Position numbers and translations under genes: made by a program | Assembly: GCA_050303415.1 (NCBI GenBank) | Contig: JBNLBS010000004.1 | Coordinates: forward strand, 62,001 to 126,000 | Direction: 5' to 3' | From: JBNLBS01 sp050303415 | GTDB taxonomy: Bacteria > Pseudomonadota > Gammaproteobacteria > Methylococcales > Methylomonadaceae | DNA: 64,000 bases | Part shown: positions 26,626 through 35,595 of the stretch, one piece after another | How the letters are laid out: each line of letters begins with the position of its first letter | Numbering within the stretch: the first letter of the stretch is position 1 | Notes under the pieces: generated by a model | The model's database searches: none | What the model saw: the letters and a program-made list of their open reading frames with translations, nothing else | What the model was told of the DNA's origin: nothing

Positions 26626-26711
26626 TGATAACGATAAAAGCAACTTGACGGCAAAAGTGTAGCAACGATAGGAGCGTAGTTTTTGACGGTCAAGTTGACC
26701 CGCCGGTTAGG
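26626..26711 (-). repeat. attC-like (59-base-element-like) recombination site
   Basis: On the reverse strand: GCCTAAC (26711-26705), 5 nt, then the arm GTCAACTTGAC, whose inner CAACTTGAC (26697-26689) is the exact complement of GTCAAGTTG (26649-26641). About 39 nt separate the arms, and CAAAA/TTTTG extend the stem inward. The final GTTATCA (26632-26626) fits only the GTT of the GTTRRRY core. Overall length is 86 bp. The stop codon of the gene at 26707 lies within GCCTAAC, as is common in integron cassettes. The layout matches attC; activity is unproven and no integrase is in view. Confidence 0.6.
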
Positions 26712-27231
26712 CATGCCTTGTATTGATTGACTGTAAATAATTTGCAGCCTCCAAGAGTAATTCTTTGAGCTCATTTTCAGGCATTGAAACCACGAATACC
26801 ACTCCTTTTTCTTCTGGGTTATGATGATTTTCTCGCCAAAATTCAAATGTTATGTTGGCAATACCATCTTCCCGAAAAAGGAACATTGCTAGATTATCAG
26901 TGGTAGGCCCCCAATCCATAAAAAAATATTCAAATCGTCTGCTGTCATCACGTTCTATTTCTTCAGGAATGTCCAAAAGTAGACGATGATTTTCAGCGTA
27001 CGTGCAATGAGGAAATGGCCTTGTACCCCATACCTTTCTTGGCCTTTCCATTAGTTTATTTAGTTCACGCCAAACACTATGCACAAATTGCGATAAATAC
27101 GCAGCGTTATCATCACACGTTAACCATCGATTTCCAGCCCAAACATCAACCTTTCGCAGTGTATCACTGCCATCTACGAGGGCACCTATTTCTATAGCGA
27201 ATTCATTCCTCCTACCAAAAATGGTTGTCAT
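26707..27231 (-). CDS. Cassette-borne hypothetical protein, possibly Imm42-type immunity protein
   Basis: A 174-residue soluble protein beginning MTTIFGRRNEFAIEIGALVDG. The opening (IFG-x3-EFAIEI) and the Trp/Phe-rich middle (VDVWAGNRWLTCDDNAAYLSQFV, FEYFFMDWGPTTDNLAMFLF) resemble predicted immunity proteins of the Imm42 type as I recall that family; this is tentative. There is no toxin gene beside it. It starts 11 bases after a GTTAGGC core and its stop overlaps the attC-like site, so the gene fills the unit as integron cassette genes do. It shares its strand with the cluster that follows but appears independently acquired. Confidence 0.7.
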   Translation of the reverse strand: MTTIFGRRNEFAIEIGALVDGSDTLRKVDVWAGNRWLTCDDNAAYLSQFVHSVWRELNKLMERPRKVWGTRPFPHCTYAENHRLLLDIPEEIERDDSRRFEYFFMDWGPTTDNLAMFLFREDGIANITFEFWRENHHNPEEKGVVFVVSMPENELKELLLEAANYLQSINTRHA

Positions 27232-27234
27232 AAG

Positions 27235-27249
27235 TTTTCGTTGCCTAAC
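27235..27249 (-). repeat. 15-bp GTTAGGC-containing repeat, copy 2 (cassette 5' boundary)
   Basis: GTTAGGCAACGAAAA on the reverse strand, directly ahead of the cassette-like gene, identical to 391-405. If GTTAGGC is the upstream recombination core, the inserted unit would run from here to the attC-like site, about 617 bp. Confidence 0.55.
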
Positions 27250-27404
27250 CTTTTATTATCAAATGAATTCATCGTTACCGCTAAAAGATAAACGCCTTGA
27301 CTAAGTTGACTAGCGCATTATGCCTTTATATCGTTATTCAACGCAACCGGCAATTGGCTCTGAAAGACTACCGATAGACAGTCTTCCAGGTAAAGCCGAA
27401 ATTT

Positions 27405-28052
27405 TTAAGCTCTTAACTTTGGAATAAATAAGGTAGCAATTAACCCAACCAATACCGAGAGCCCTAACAAGCCCCAGGAGAATTTATTCCATTCGATCGG
27501 ATACAAATCCGCCGTCACTTGTTCTGAAATACCCGGAATACTGGACAGATCAACATCACCACCATCAACTTTCAACTGAGCCTTCATGCCTTTTTCCATA
27601 TGCTGGGGAACTTCACAATGCACAAGATAGGTTTTTTTCCGGCTGGGAACGATCAGGCTCGCCTTTTTCTGACCTTTACCATACAGTTCTATAGTAAACA
27701 TTCCTTTCGGATATAAATACCCGGGCAAACCATGCAGCATAAATTGATGGCGAATATTATCATCATTGATAAAAGTGAAATTAATTCGACTACACGGCGC
27801 AACATCCCACTGCTGCCTATCAAATGCAAACATCAAGCCATTAAATTTTTGTGCATATTTATGCCCGGCATGTACGGTAATGTCGACATCTTTTGAAATC
27901 TGCGGACAATCACGAGGCAGCTTATCCGAGTTATGATTCATCACCATGCCGGTTTCATCCATCATCATGCCACCATGATTCATGGCTGCCGAAACCGCAC
28001 TGGTATTCAAATAAGTTGTAGCCAGCAACAGAAGTATTAAAAATTTTGTCAT
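27405..28052 (-). CDS. Membrane-tethered cupredoxin-domain protein
   Basis: A 215-residue exported protein: signal peptide (FLILLLLATTYLNTSAVSA), a His/Met-rich linker (NHGGMMMDETGMVMNH) suited to copper capture, a cupredoxin domain, and a C-terminal transmembrane helix (WGLLGLSVLVGLIATLFI). Type 1 copper ligands are visible: His in IRHQFMLHG, then Cys in HCEVPQHMEKGM with His five and Met ten residues later. It probably passes electrons or copper to the adjacent multicopper oxidase, whose gene ends 2 bp upstream. TTG at 28058 could also open the frame; ATG 28052 with GGAG eight bases ahead is preferred. Confidence 0.87.
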   Translation of the reverse strand: MTKFLILLLLATTYLNTSAVSAAMNHGGMMMDETGMVMNHNSDKLPRDCPQISKDVDITVHAGHKYAQKFNGLMFAFDRQQWDVAPCSRINFTFINDDNIRHQFMLHGLPGYLYPKGMFTIELYGKGQKKASLIVPSRKKTYLVHCEVPQHMEKGMKAQLKVDGGDVDLSSIPGISEQVTADLYPIEWNKFSWGLLGLSVLVGLIATLFIPKLRA

Positions 28053-28054
28053 GC

Positions 28055-29743
28055 TCAATGCTCCTTTTTCAGACTACGAACAGTATAAACCAGCAAACCG
28101 GCTATTAAACCTACGACCAAACCGAATAGAACAATTCTTAATTTGTCGGACCTTACCAAAACTATATCGCCCAATACCTTACTGAATTCACCCTGCGCCC
28201 AAACCGGTTTTAGTTTGGCATAATAGGCGCTGTCAAAATAAGCATCCAAAGCCCCCTCTCTCAATTTTGGCAGTCCCTGTTCATTAACTAATGACTGGTA
28301 AGCCAAGACCGCAACATTCCCACCGGGACTCATACCATCCGAGGTCACCCCGGTTTCCACATGATCATGAAACAACCAGACACCGGGGCCGTAACTGTGT
28401 ATGCCGTCATTTTCGGTTTGCAGTTCTATATCCAGACGTTGCGCCGGAGCAATATCAAATACATCCCTGATAATTTGACCGCCCGCCGGTGCTTGGATGC
28501 CATCATAATGGGTCACGGTCGCCTTATGACCATGAAAATGCAATGCCATTGCCGTATGCTGGGCATTGGCAATACGCAGTTTGATATGCTCATGTTCGTC
28601 GGCAACAATAATGGCATCTCTTAAGGTATAAGGAAACGAGTGACCGTTGAGCATAAAATAATTTTCATTGGATTCAGTCATATTGTATTGTCGATTCATT
28701 CGCTGAGCGATCAAACGCGGATCATTCGCCTGCTGAATGATTTGTGCCAGATTTTTATCAACCGACTGATAATGCAGATCATATTCGCGCTGATATTTCT
28801 GCTTTACCGCAACAGAAGAATGCCTGACCTGACCGGCACCTACATTAAAGGTTTGCACCCAGTTATTAGGTTTGTTTTCCTCCACCACAAACATGCCGTT
28901 TAAACCCATCAAGAAATGCTTATCGGTTTGCACATGGCAGTGGTACAACATGGTACCCGTTTGTCTGGGCTGCATTTCATAGGTGCGGCTATCCCCTGGA
29001 AATACCGCTTTTTGACCGGTGACAGGCACTCCATCATTATCCCCCCCTGAAGCCGTCTGCCAGGGGTGATCAACCCCATGAAAATGAATGGTATGAGGAA
29101 AATAATGAGAATTTTCCAAGGTTATAAATACCTTATCACCCTGTTCCACCCGAATAACAGGCGATGGCGCCCTTAACAAATAATGCGCTCTTGGGGTATT
29201 CACTTTTCTGATCGCCATCCCCCGTGTCTTGGGAGCAAAAACCCAAAGCCCGGGCTGTATGCCCGGCGCAATATCATAGCTGGGCAAGACAAACTCGCCG
29301 TCCGGTGAGGCTCCGTTCAGCTCAATCACCTCCAACTTGATACGTATAATATCTGGATCACCATCTCCATCAAGATCATCGGACTTGATCAATGCATCTT
29401 CTGCCAGATGGGTATTCATCAACGTACGCATAGACACCTGATTAATACCTTTTACAAAAGCCGCAACATCATAAGGGTTGTCCGGGTTACATAAGCGCGA
29501 CTCGTCGATATCCACTCCATCGATAATTTGCGCTTCCCGCCACTCGGGATGTTCACTTTTACAAGGCTTGTCTATGGCACTTTTTTGCCCATAACGCTTG
29601 ACTTCACTATCAGGCGGAATTAAAGCACTTTGCGCTTCAAATTCCGGTATAAGCCAATAAGCCAGGGTAATTAAACCAATAACAAGTAAAAAAACTAACG
29701 GATATAAATACTTTTTTAACATTCTCAATAAGGTGGAGTGCAT
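28055..29743 (-). CDS. Membrane-anchored multicopper oxidase
   Basis: A 562-residue protein with hydrophobic helices at both ends (LYPLVFLLVIGLITLAYWLI and VLFGLVVGLIAGLLVYTV). Two cupredoxin domains carry multicopper oxidase motifs: HTIHFHG and YHCHV...HFLMGL in the first; LHFHGHKAT and LFHDHVETG...GM in the second. The second domain has HDH where many family members have HCH, so the type 1 copper must lie in the first domain only. Residues before the domains include a calcium-loop-like DLDGDGDPD. Probable periplasmic oxidase of Cu(I) or organic reductants. Two bp from the cupredoxin gene, same operon. Confidence 0.86.
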   Translation of the reverse strand: MHSTLLRMLKKYLYPLVFLLVIGLITLAYWLIPEFEAQSALIPPDSEVKRYGQKSAIDKPCKSEHPEWREAQIIDGVDIDESRLCNPDNPYDVAAFVKGINQVSMRTLMNTHLAEDALIKSDDLDGDGDPDIIRIKLEVIELNGASPDGEFVLPSYDIAPGIQPGLWVFAPKTRGMAIRKVNTPRAHYLLRAPSPVIRVEQGDKVFITLENSHYFPHTIHFHGVDHPWQTASGGDNDGVPVTGQKAVFPGDSRTYEMQPRQTGTMLYHCHVQTDKHFLMGLNGMFVVEENKPNNWVQTFNVGAGQVRHSSVAVKQKYQREYDLHYQSVDKNLAQIIQQANDPRLIAQRMNRQYNMTESNENYFMLNGHSFPYTLRDAIIVADEHEHIKLRIANAQHTAMALHFHGHKATVTHYDGIQAPAGGQIIRDVFDIAPAQRLDIELQTENDGIHSYGPGVWLFHDHVETGVTSDGMSPGGNVAVLAYQSLVNEQGLPKLREGALDAYFDSAYYAKLKPVWAQGEFSKVLGDIVLVRSDKLRIVLFGLVVGLIAGLLVYTVRSLKKEH

Positions 29744-29889
29744 ACAACAATAAGGAATAACACTCTACCTAAACTCCTCACAATAGCCAATATATAAATA
29801 TAGAAAAAGACTTAAATTGACTCAATGCAATATTGACATTCAATTCAGATGACAGCATGATCAAGCTATTATTCCACTTGCAATTTAGT

Positions 29890-31425
29890 ATGAGTACTGA
29901 AACTTTAAAAATTCGCCGCGTGGGGATTGATACCTACCATGAAAATGTTGCCTATTTAAACCGGGACTGTGAAGTTTACCGGGCAGAAGGCTTTCAGGCC
30001 CTATCCAAAATCCTGGTTAGCACTAATGGCTTTAAAATACTGGCCGTGTTAAATGTGGTTGATGACAGTTCACTGGTACAAACAGGTGAAATTGGTTTGT
30101 CCGAACAGGCCTTTAGTCAACTGAATGCCTCTGAGGGCTCCTTAATCACCGTGGAACATGCAGAACCTCCTGAATCCATGGATGCCGTCAGGCGAAAAAT
30201 TAATGGCGAAAGACTTGGCCAGGCTGATTTCAATAATATTGCTGAAGACATAGTCAACAGTCGCTATTCGAAAATGGAAATGGCCGCATTTTTGGTCGCC
30301 ACCGGCCAAAACAACCTTGACCGTGATGAACTGCTTTATCTCACCCGCGCCATGCTGGATTCCGGTGAGCGAATTGACTGGGATGAAGCGCTGGTTGCAG
30401 ATAAACATTGTATCGGAGGTATTCCCGGAAATCGCACATCCATGCTGGTCGTGCCTATTGTTGCAGCACATGGCATGTTAATACCCAAAACATCCAGCCG
30501 AGCCATTACCTCACCGGCCGGTACTGCTGACACCATGGAAATGCTGTCTGAAATAAACCTGACCCCGGATCAACTGCATAATATCGTACGTAAAGAACGC
30601 GGCTGCCTGGCTTGGGGCGGCACCGCCAGGCTTGCCCCCGTAGATGATTTGCTTATTTCCGTGGAAAGACCTTTAGGTATTGATTCCCAGGGTCAAATGG
30701 TAGCATCAATTCTTTCTAAAAAACTGGCTGCCGGTTCCACCCATTTGTTAATCGATATCCCGGTAGGCCCAACAGCAAAAGTTCGAAGCATGGGACAAGC
30801 GCTGGCACTGCGTAAATTGTTTGAATTTGTCGGTGACCGGCTCAATATTCACCTGGAGGTCATGATTACCGATGGCCGCCAACCCATTGGACTGGGGATA
30901 GGGCCGACACTGGAAGCCAGGGATATTATGCAGGTTCTGAACAATGACCCGGATGCTCCGTTTGATTTGCGTCAAAAAGCCTTGCAACTCGCCGGCCGGG
31001 TACTTGAGTTTGACCCTGATGTCCGAGGCGGTCAAGGCTATGCCATTGCCAGAGACATTTTGGAATCAGGTCGTGCATCAGCAAAAATGGAAGCTATCAT
31101 AGAGGCTCAAGGGCAAAAACCAATTGACCTCAGTCTCAGTAAACTATGTTACGAAGTATTAGCTGCACAGGATGGCGTGGTGGTCAATATTGATAACTTT
31201 CAAATGGCCAAAATAGCCCGAATTGCAGGAGCGCCTATGGAGAAAAAAGCCGGGGTGGATTTATTAAAAAAACTGGGCGATAAAGTACAGAAAGGTGAAG
31301 TGATCTATCGAATATATGCAGAATTTTCCGCCGATTTTAAATTTGCCCAACGCTTAGCTGATGAAAACAATGGCTATACGATCGGTCATAACGATCAAAT
31401 CCTCAAGTCGTTGGTCGCTTTTTAA
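29890..31425 (+). CDS. AMP phosphorylase / thymidine phosphorylase family protein
   Basis: A 511-residue protein of the nucleoside phosphorylase family that includes archaeal AMP phosphorylase (DeoA type). It has the extra N-terminal domain of about 85 residues seen in AMP phosphorylases, then the glycosyltransferase core: DKHCIGGIPGNRTSMLVVPIVAAHG, KTSSRAITSPAGTADTME, and LDIPVGPTAK-like phosphate-binding segments, with a C-terminal PYNP-like domain (AAQDGVVVNIDNFQMAKIARIAGAP). The reaction would release ribose 1,5-bisphosphate from AMP, or (deoxy)ribose 1-phosphate from nucleosides. Start 29890 (MSTETLK) is chosen to fit the family; no strong RBS is seen. The PRPP-synthetase-like gene follows 9 bp later. 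Confidence 0.88.
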   Translation: MSTETLKIRRVGIDTYHENVAYLNRDCEVYRAEGFQALSKILVSTNGFKILAVLNVVDDSSLVQTGEIGLSEQAFSQLNASEGSLITVEHAEPPESMDAVRRKINGERLGQADFNNIAEDIVNSRYSKMEMAAFLVATGQNNLDRDELLYLTRAMLDSGERIDWDEALVADKHCIGGIPGNRTSMLVVPIVAAHGMLIPKTSSRAITSPAGTADTMEMLSEINLTPDQLHNIVRKERGCLAWGGTARLAPVDDLLISVERPLGIDSQGQMVASILSKKLAAGSTHLLIDIPVGPTAKVRSMGQALALRKLFEFVGDRLNIHLEVMITDGRQPIGLGIGPTLEARDIMQVLNNDPDAPFDLRQKALQLAGRVLEFDPDVRGGQGYAIARDILESGRASAKMEAIIEAQGQKPIDLSLSKLCYEVLAAQDGVVVNIDNFQMAKIARIAGAPMEKKAGVDLLKKLGDKVQKGEVIYRIYAEFSADFKFAQRLADENNGYTIGHNDQILKSLVAF

Positions 31426-31434
31426 TTGCCGCTT

Positions 31435-32310
31435 ATGCTGTTACTGGCCTTCCCCGACTATCTGCCTCAATCCCAACGCCTGGCCAGGCAATTGGCGATA
31501 GACTGCCAACCGGTGTACTTGCACCATTTCCCCGACAGTGAAAGTCTGGTCAAGTTGCCTACCGAGTTGCCCGAACATGTAATTATCTGTCGCAGCCTGA
31601 ATCAACCAAATGACAAGCTGATCGAATTAATGTTCTGCGCCAGAACCGCCCGTGAACTTGGCGCACGGCGAATTACCCTGATTGCCCCATATTTATGTTA
31701 TATGCGCCAAGACACAGCCAATCAACCGGGCGAAGCAGTCAGTCAGCGTATTATCGGTCAGCTATTAGGCGAATTGTTTGATGATGTGATAACGGTCGAT
31801 CCGCATTTACATAGGGTCCCTCGATTAGACAGGGTCATTCCTCTAAAAAATGCCGTCAGCTTGATGGCTACCGATGAAATTGCCGAATTTTTACAACAGA
31901 AATTCGACCATGCCGTGCTGTTAGGACCCGACAGTGAATCCGAGCAATGGGTAAGTAGTATTGCCAGACAAATAGGTTTCGATTATGCCATTGCCGCTAA
32001 AACCCGACATAGCGACACAAATGTTGAAATCAACCTGGCGCATCAAGACTACCAAAACAAACCGGTGATAATCATTGATGATATGGCCAGTACCGGCAGA
32101 ACCCTGGCAAAAGCCACTCAATTATTAAAAAACCGGGGGGCCGGCAATGTTTATGCGATCATCACCCACCCGTTGTTTTGCGGTGATGCGGAACAGCATA
32201 TGATAAATGCCGGCATTAAAGAAATCTGGAGCACCGATAGTATTCAACATACCAGTTCCCTTATTTATTTGGACAGACTTTTAGCCAGAGGCCTTCAATC
32301 AATTATTTGA
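31435..32310 (+). CDS. Ribose-phosphate pyrophosphokinase-like protein
   Basis: A 291-residue type I phosphoribosyltransferase-fold protein of the PRPP synthetase family. It has an N-terminal Prs-like domain (YLHHFPDSESLVKLP, RRITLIAPYLCYMRQD), the TVDPHLHR segment and the PRPP-binding loop VIIIDDMASTGRTL. It is shorter than housekeeping Prs (about 315 residues), and the N-terminal motifs are divergent, so it is probably a paralogue. Coupling to the AMP-phosphorylase homologue suggests joint handling of ribose phosphates. TTG at 31426 opens the frame; ATG at 31435 is preferred. Confidence 0.85.
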   Translation: MLLLAFPDYLPQSQRLARQLAIDCQPVYLHHFPDSESLVKLPTELPEHVIICRSLNQPNDKLIELMFCARTARELGARRITLIAPYLCYMRQDTANQPGEAVSQRIIGQLLGELFDDVITVDPHLHRVPRLDRVIPLKNAVSLMATDEIAEFLQQKFDHAVLLGPDSESEQWVSSIARQIGFDYAIAAKTRHSDTNVEINLAHQDYQNKPVIIIDDMASTGRTLAKATQLLKNRGAGNVYAIITHPLFCGDAEQHMINAGIKEIWSTDSIQHTSSLIYLDRLLARGLQSII

Positions 32311-32447
32311 TCTTTATGATTGACTAAAATTAATTTATTGCCCATTACGATGAGCATCTTTACAATGTATTAATATTACTTATTGCCAAAACCAAAATAG
32401 CTTAATCTTTAACAAGCGAGTGACAGTCAAATTTAAAGGCATTTTTG

Positions 32448-33287
32448 ATGTTTATAAAACGAACAATTCAATCTTTTATTTTTCTGTTCGCTCTGTTTTT
32501 TCCGACTATATCCTGGGCAGAAGAAAGCCAGACCAATTATATAGTCGGTGTGGTTCCGCAATTTGAAGCCCGTCGCCTACATAAGATCTGGCAGCCAATT
32601 TTACAGGAACTGGAAAAGAAAACCGGCTATCACTTTACCCTGGAAGGCTCACCCACCATTCCTGAATTTGAAAAAGAGTTTATTGCCGGAAAATTTGATT
32701 TTGTCTATATGAATCCTTTCCACATCATCGTCGCCAATGACAAACAGGGGTATACTCCGTTAATCCGTGACATAGGCAGGACGCTACAAGGTATTCTGGT
32801 AGTAAAAAAAGACAGCTCTTATGAAAAAATAGAAGATTTAAACAACCAGAAAGTAGCCTTTCCGGCACCGAACGCTTTAGGCGCTTCGCTAATGATACGT
32901 GCTGATGCGCAGGAACTATTCGCCACTCATTTAGACCCGCTCTATGTACAAACACATAGTTCTGTGTATTTAAATGTTCTACTGGGTCTGGCTGAAGCAG
33001 GCGGTGGTGTACAAAAAACACTAAACAGCCAAGCGGAAAATATTCGCAATAACTTGCGTATTATTTATAAAACCCGGAAAGTTGCCCCTCATCCTTTCGC
33101 CGCCCATTCCAGAATACCTGAAACCGTTAGAAAACAAGTTCAAACAGCTTTACTGGCGATGAAGGACAACCTGGAAAACCAGCAATTATTAACACAAATT
33201 CCAATCAAACAAATTGGCCCAGCCAGTATGAAGGACTATGAGCCTTTATTATCGATGGGGCTTGATAAATATTATAAAAAAAATTAA
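32448..33287 (+). CDS. PhnD-like periplasmic substrate-binding protein
   Basis: A 279-residue exported protein (signal peptide ending TISWAEE) of the phosphate/phosphonate-binding PhnD family: VGVVPQFEARRLHKIWQPIL, FDFVYMNPFHIIVAN, KVAFPAPNALGASLMIRA, and GGGVQKTLN. No ABC permease or ATPase is nearby; instead the gene is 2 bp before a hybrid histidine kinase, so it most likely acts as the extracytoplasmic sensor for that kinase rather than in uptake. The ligand cannot be read from sequence. Confidence 0.87.
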   Translation: MFIKRTIQSFIFLFALFFPTISWAEESQTNYIVGVVPQFEARRLHKIWQPILQELEKKTGYHFTLEGSPTIPEFEKEFIAGKFDFVYMNPFHIIVANDKQGYTPLIRDIGRTLQGILVVKKDSSYEKIEDLNNQKVAFPAPNALGASLMIRADAQELFATHLDPLYVQTHSSVYLNVLLGLAEAGGGVQKTLNSQAENIRNNLRIIYKTRKVAPHPFAAHSRIPETVRKQVQTALLAMKDNLENQQLLTQIPIKQIGPASMKDYEPLLSMGLDKYYKKN

Positions 33288-33289
33288 TT

Positions 33290-35509
33290 ATGGGACTAAG
33301 AACTAAACTTCTGTTCCCTTTGCTGTTAGCATCAATCCTTTTTTCAGGCATGATGCATTTTATATGGCGACCTGATTTTCTTGCTTCCGAATCCAATAAT
33401 TTAATCAACCGAGAACAAAATGTCCTGAAGCTTATTCAAACCGATATTGCCCGTAATCTTCTTGCCAATGATCTTGCCGCCCTGCACGCATCATTAAATG
33501 AGCATATGGAAATTAACAAAGGTTTCTGGAAACAAATTACCTTGCATAATGTGGACGGCATTCGTTTATTCCCGTTAATAAAGCCGGAACCAATAGAAAA
33601 TCACAGTTTTACCTCAATACATCATCCTATCCTTTGGAAAGACAAAACCTTAGGCGTTATCCAACTCATCATTGATGAACAATCCTTATTAGATGAAGTT
33701 TCAAAACGTATTTACCGTTTGGAGTTCATTGCTGTCGGTCTTTTTACTGTTTTACTGATTATCGGCGCAGTCATGCAAAACAAACTGGTTCGCCAGCCGA
33801 TAGTCAGTCTGAAGAATGCGGCTGGCCGTTTGGCTAAAGGCGATTTTAATGTCAATTTAAGCAAGGACTCGTCTGATGAAATCGGTGATTTAACCCTAGC
33901 ATTTAAAAAAATGCGAGAAGACCTGTTCAGTCAACAAAATAAATTAAAACATACCACCAGTGCCGCACTGGAAAGTGAAGCCAAAAAACGCAGTATTTTA
34001 AACAACATGGGCGCCGGCGTTATTACCCTGAATAACAAACAGAGAATCATAGATTTTAATCCGGCAGCTGAAAAAATATTCGGTTACATTCAATCCGAAA
34101 TATTTAAGCAAAAATTAACGCGTTTGATTATTGATGATAATAAATACACGAGTAATACCAATATTATTGATAAATTAGTTAACCTGCAAAGCGAAGCGAA
34201 CGATAACCACATCGAATTACACGGCATTCATAAATCAGGTAATGTCTTCCCTATGGATCTGGTTATATCCGATATAAACATCAATAATAAACAACTGTAT
34301 ATCTGCATTGTTCGCGATATAAGTGAACAAAAACTTAACGAACAACGTCTGATTGATGCTAAAAATGCGGCTGAAAGAGCCAATGAAGCTAAATCTCAGT
34401 TTCTATCCAGCATGAGTCATGAATTACGCACACCGTTAAATGCGATTTTAGGTTTCTCACAACTCATACAATATGATGAAAACCTGACTGATATACAACA
34501 GGAGAATATCAGCCAGATTCATATTGCGGGCGAGCATTTATTAGAGCTGGTAAACAATGTCCTGGATCTGGCTAAAATTGAGGCCGGCAAGCTTGATCTA
34601 TCTATCGAGCAGGTCAACCTCAGTCAGGTTCTTACCGAGTGCAAAAATATTCTTAAATTTCCAATGAGCCAAAAGGGAATCAGCCTTTCCTATGACAACA
34701 AACTTATCAATACTGTCAGCATAGATGCGGATGCTTTCCGTTTAAAACAAATCCTGCTCAATCTGCTGTCTAATGCGATTAAATACAATAAACCACAAGG
34801 CAGTATTTCAATCGACTGTATTTACACTAAAGACAGTCACTGGCTGATAAAGGTTAGTGATACCGGCTTGGGTATTAAGGAAAACAAACTGGAACACCTC
34901 TTTACCCCATTCGACCGCTTAGGTTCCGAAACCAGCACTATTGAAGGCACCGGCATTGGCCTGACTATCACCAAAACACTGGTCGAGCTGATGAATGGTA
35001 AAATCGGTGTTGAAAGCAGTTATGGTGAAGGTAGTTGTTTCTGGTTTGAACTTAATGGTTCGATCCGGAAAGAATTAACGACTTCGTCGCCTGAAATGCA
35101 TGAAACTGAAATTTCCGATCAATCTCAATTGGACACCCGGTTCAGCCTGCTTTATGCCGATGATAACGAAGTCAACAGACTAATTGTTCAACAAGCACTT
35201 AAGCGTTTTCAAAATATTAATTACATTACCGCAGAAAATGGCCTGATAGGCCTGGAAAAAGCCAATCAATATAAGCCCGATCTTATTTTTCTCGATATAC
35301 ATATGCCCGAGATGGGCGGTAATGAATTATGCCGGATTCTGAAAAGCCAAACACCCGACACGCCTATTATTGCTATTAGTGCTGATGCCGGTCCAAAAGC
35401 CATTGAAAATTCTTTAAAAATAGGTTTTGATGATTATATAACCAAACCCTTTAATATGAATGTTTTGGTAAAAACCATCAATGATTATCTACCGAAGAAA
35501 GGAAGTTAA
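33290..35509 (+). CDS. Hybrid sensor histidine kinase (HAMP-PAS-HK-receiver)
   Basis: A 739-residue inner-membrane kinase. Order: TM helix near 5-22, a periplasmic domain of about 120 residues, TM helix 145-163, HAMP (about 164-215), PAS (about 232-350, INNMGAGVITLNNKQRIIDFNPAAEKIFGY-like start), HisKA with phospho-His377 in SMSHELRTPLN, HATPase with DTGLGIKENKL and GTGIGLTITK, and a C-terminal receiver with Asp669 in LDIHMPEMGG. Translationally adjacent to the PhnD-like protein, which probably presents ligand to its periplasmic domain. No DNA-binding response regulator is next to it. Confidence 0.92.
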   Translation: MGLRTKLLFPLLLASILFSGMMHFIWRPDFLASESNNLINREQNVLKLIQTDIARNLLANDLAALHASLNEHMEINKGFWKQITLHNVDGIRLFPLIKPEPIENHSFTSIHHPILWKDKTLGVIQLIIDEQSLLDEVSKRIYRLEFIAVGLFTVLLIIGAVMQNKLVRQPIVSLKNAAGRLAKGDFNVNLSKDSSDEIGDLTLAFKKMREDLFSQQNKLKHTTSAALESEAKKRSILNNMGAGVITLNNKQRIIDFNPAAEKIFGYIQSEIFKQKLTRLIIDDNKYTSNTNIIDKLVNLQSEANDNHIELHGIHKSGNVFPMDLVISDININNKQLYICIVRDISEQKLNEQRLIDAKNAAERANEAKSQFLSSMSHELRTPLNAILGFSQLIQYDENLTDIQQENISQIHIAGEHLLELVNNVLDLAKIEAGKLDLSIEQVNLSQVLTECKNILKFPMSQKGISLSYDNKLINTVSIDADAFRLKQILLNLLSNAIKYNKPQGSISIDCIYTKDSHWLIKVSDTGLGIKENKLEHLFTPFDRLGSETSTIEGTGIGLTITKTLVELMNGKIGVESSYGEGSCFWFELNGSIRKELTTSSPEMHETEISDQSQLDTRFSLLYADDNEVNRLIVQQALKRFQNINYITAENGLIGLEKANQYKPDLIFLDIHMPEMGGNELCRILKSQTPDTPIIAISADAGPKAIENSLKIGFDDYITKPFNMNVLVKTINDYLPKKGS

Positions 35510-35520
35510 AAAAATAAACA

Positions 35521-35550
35521 TACAGTCAACACCTCTCGGTATTGACTGTA
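35521..35550 (-). terminator. Hairpin terminator between converging genes
   Basis: TACAGTCAA (35521-35529) and TTGACTGTA (35542-35550) form a 9-bp stem. The reverse strand continues into TGTTTATTTTTTTAAC, so it should terminate the leftward small gene (35596-35880); it may also help end the kinase transcript. Confidence 0.65.
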
Positions 35551-35595
35551 AAAGACTGATTCAAACAAATGGATTATATAAATACGTCGCCTTGA

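Noticed and set aside
26604..26846. 80-codon reverse frame overlapping the cassette gene end
   Set aside because: It overlaps the 3' end of the larger gene in another frame and runs through the attC-like stem; no ribosome site or family features.
27361..27390. Terminator after the cupredoxin gene
   Set aside because: AAGACT/AGTCTT give only a 6-bp stem with no T run on the reverse strand.
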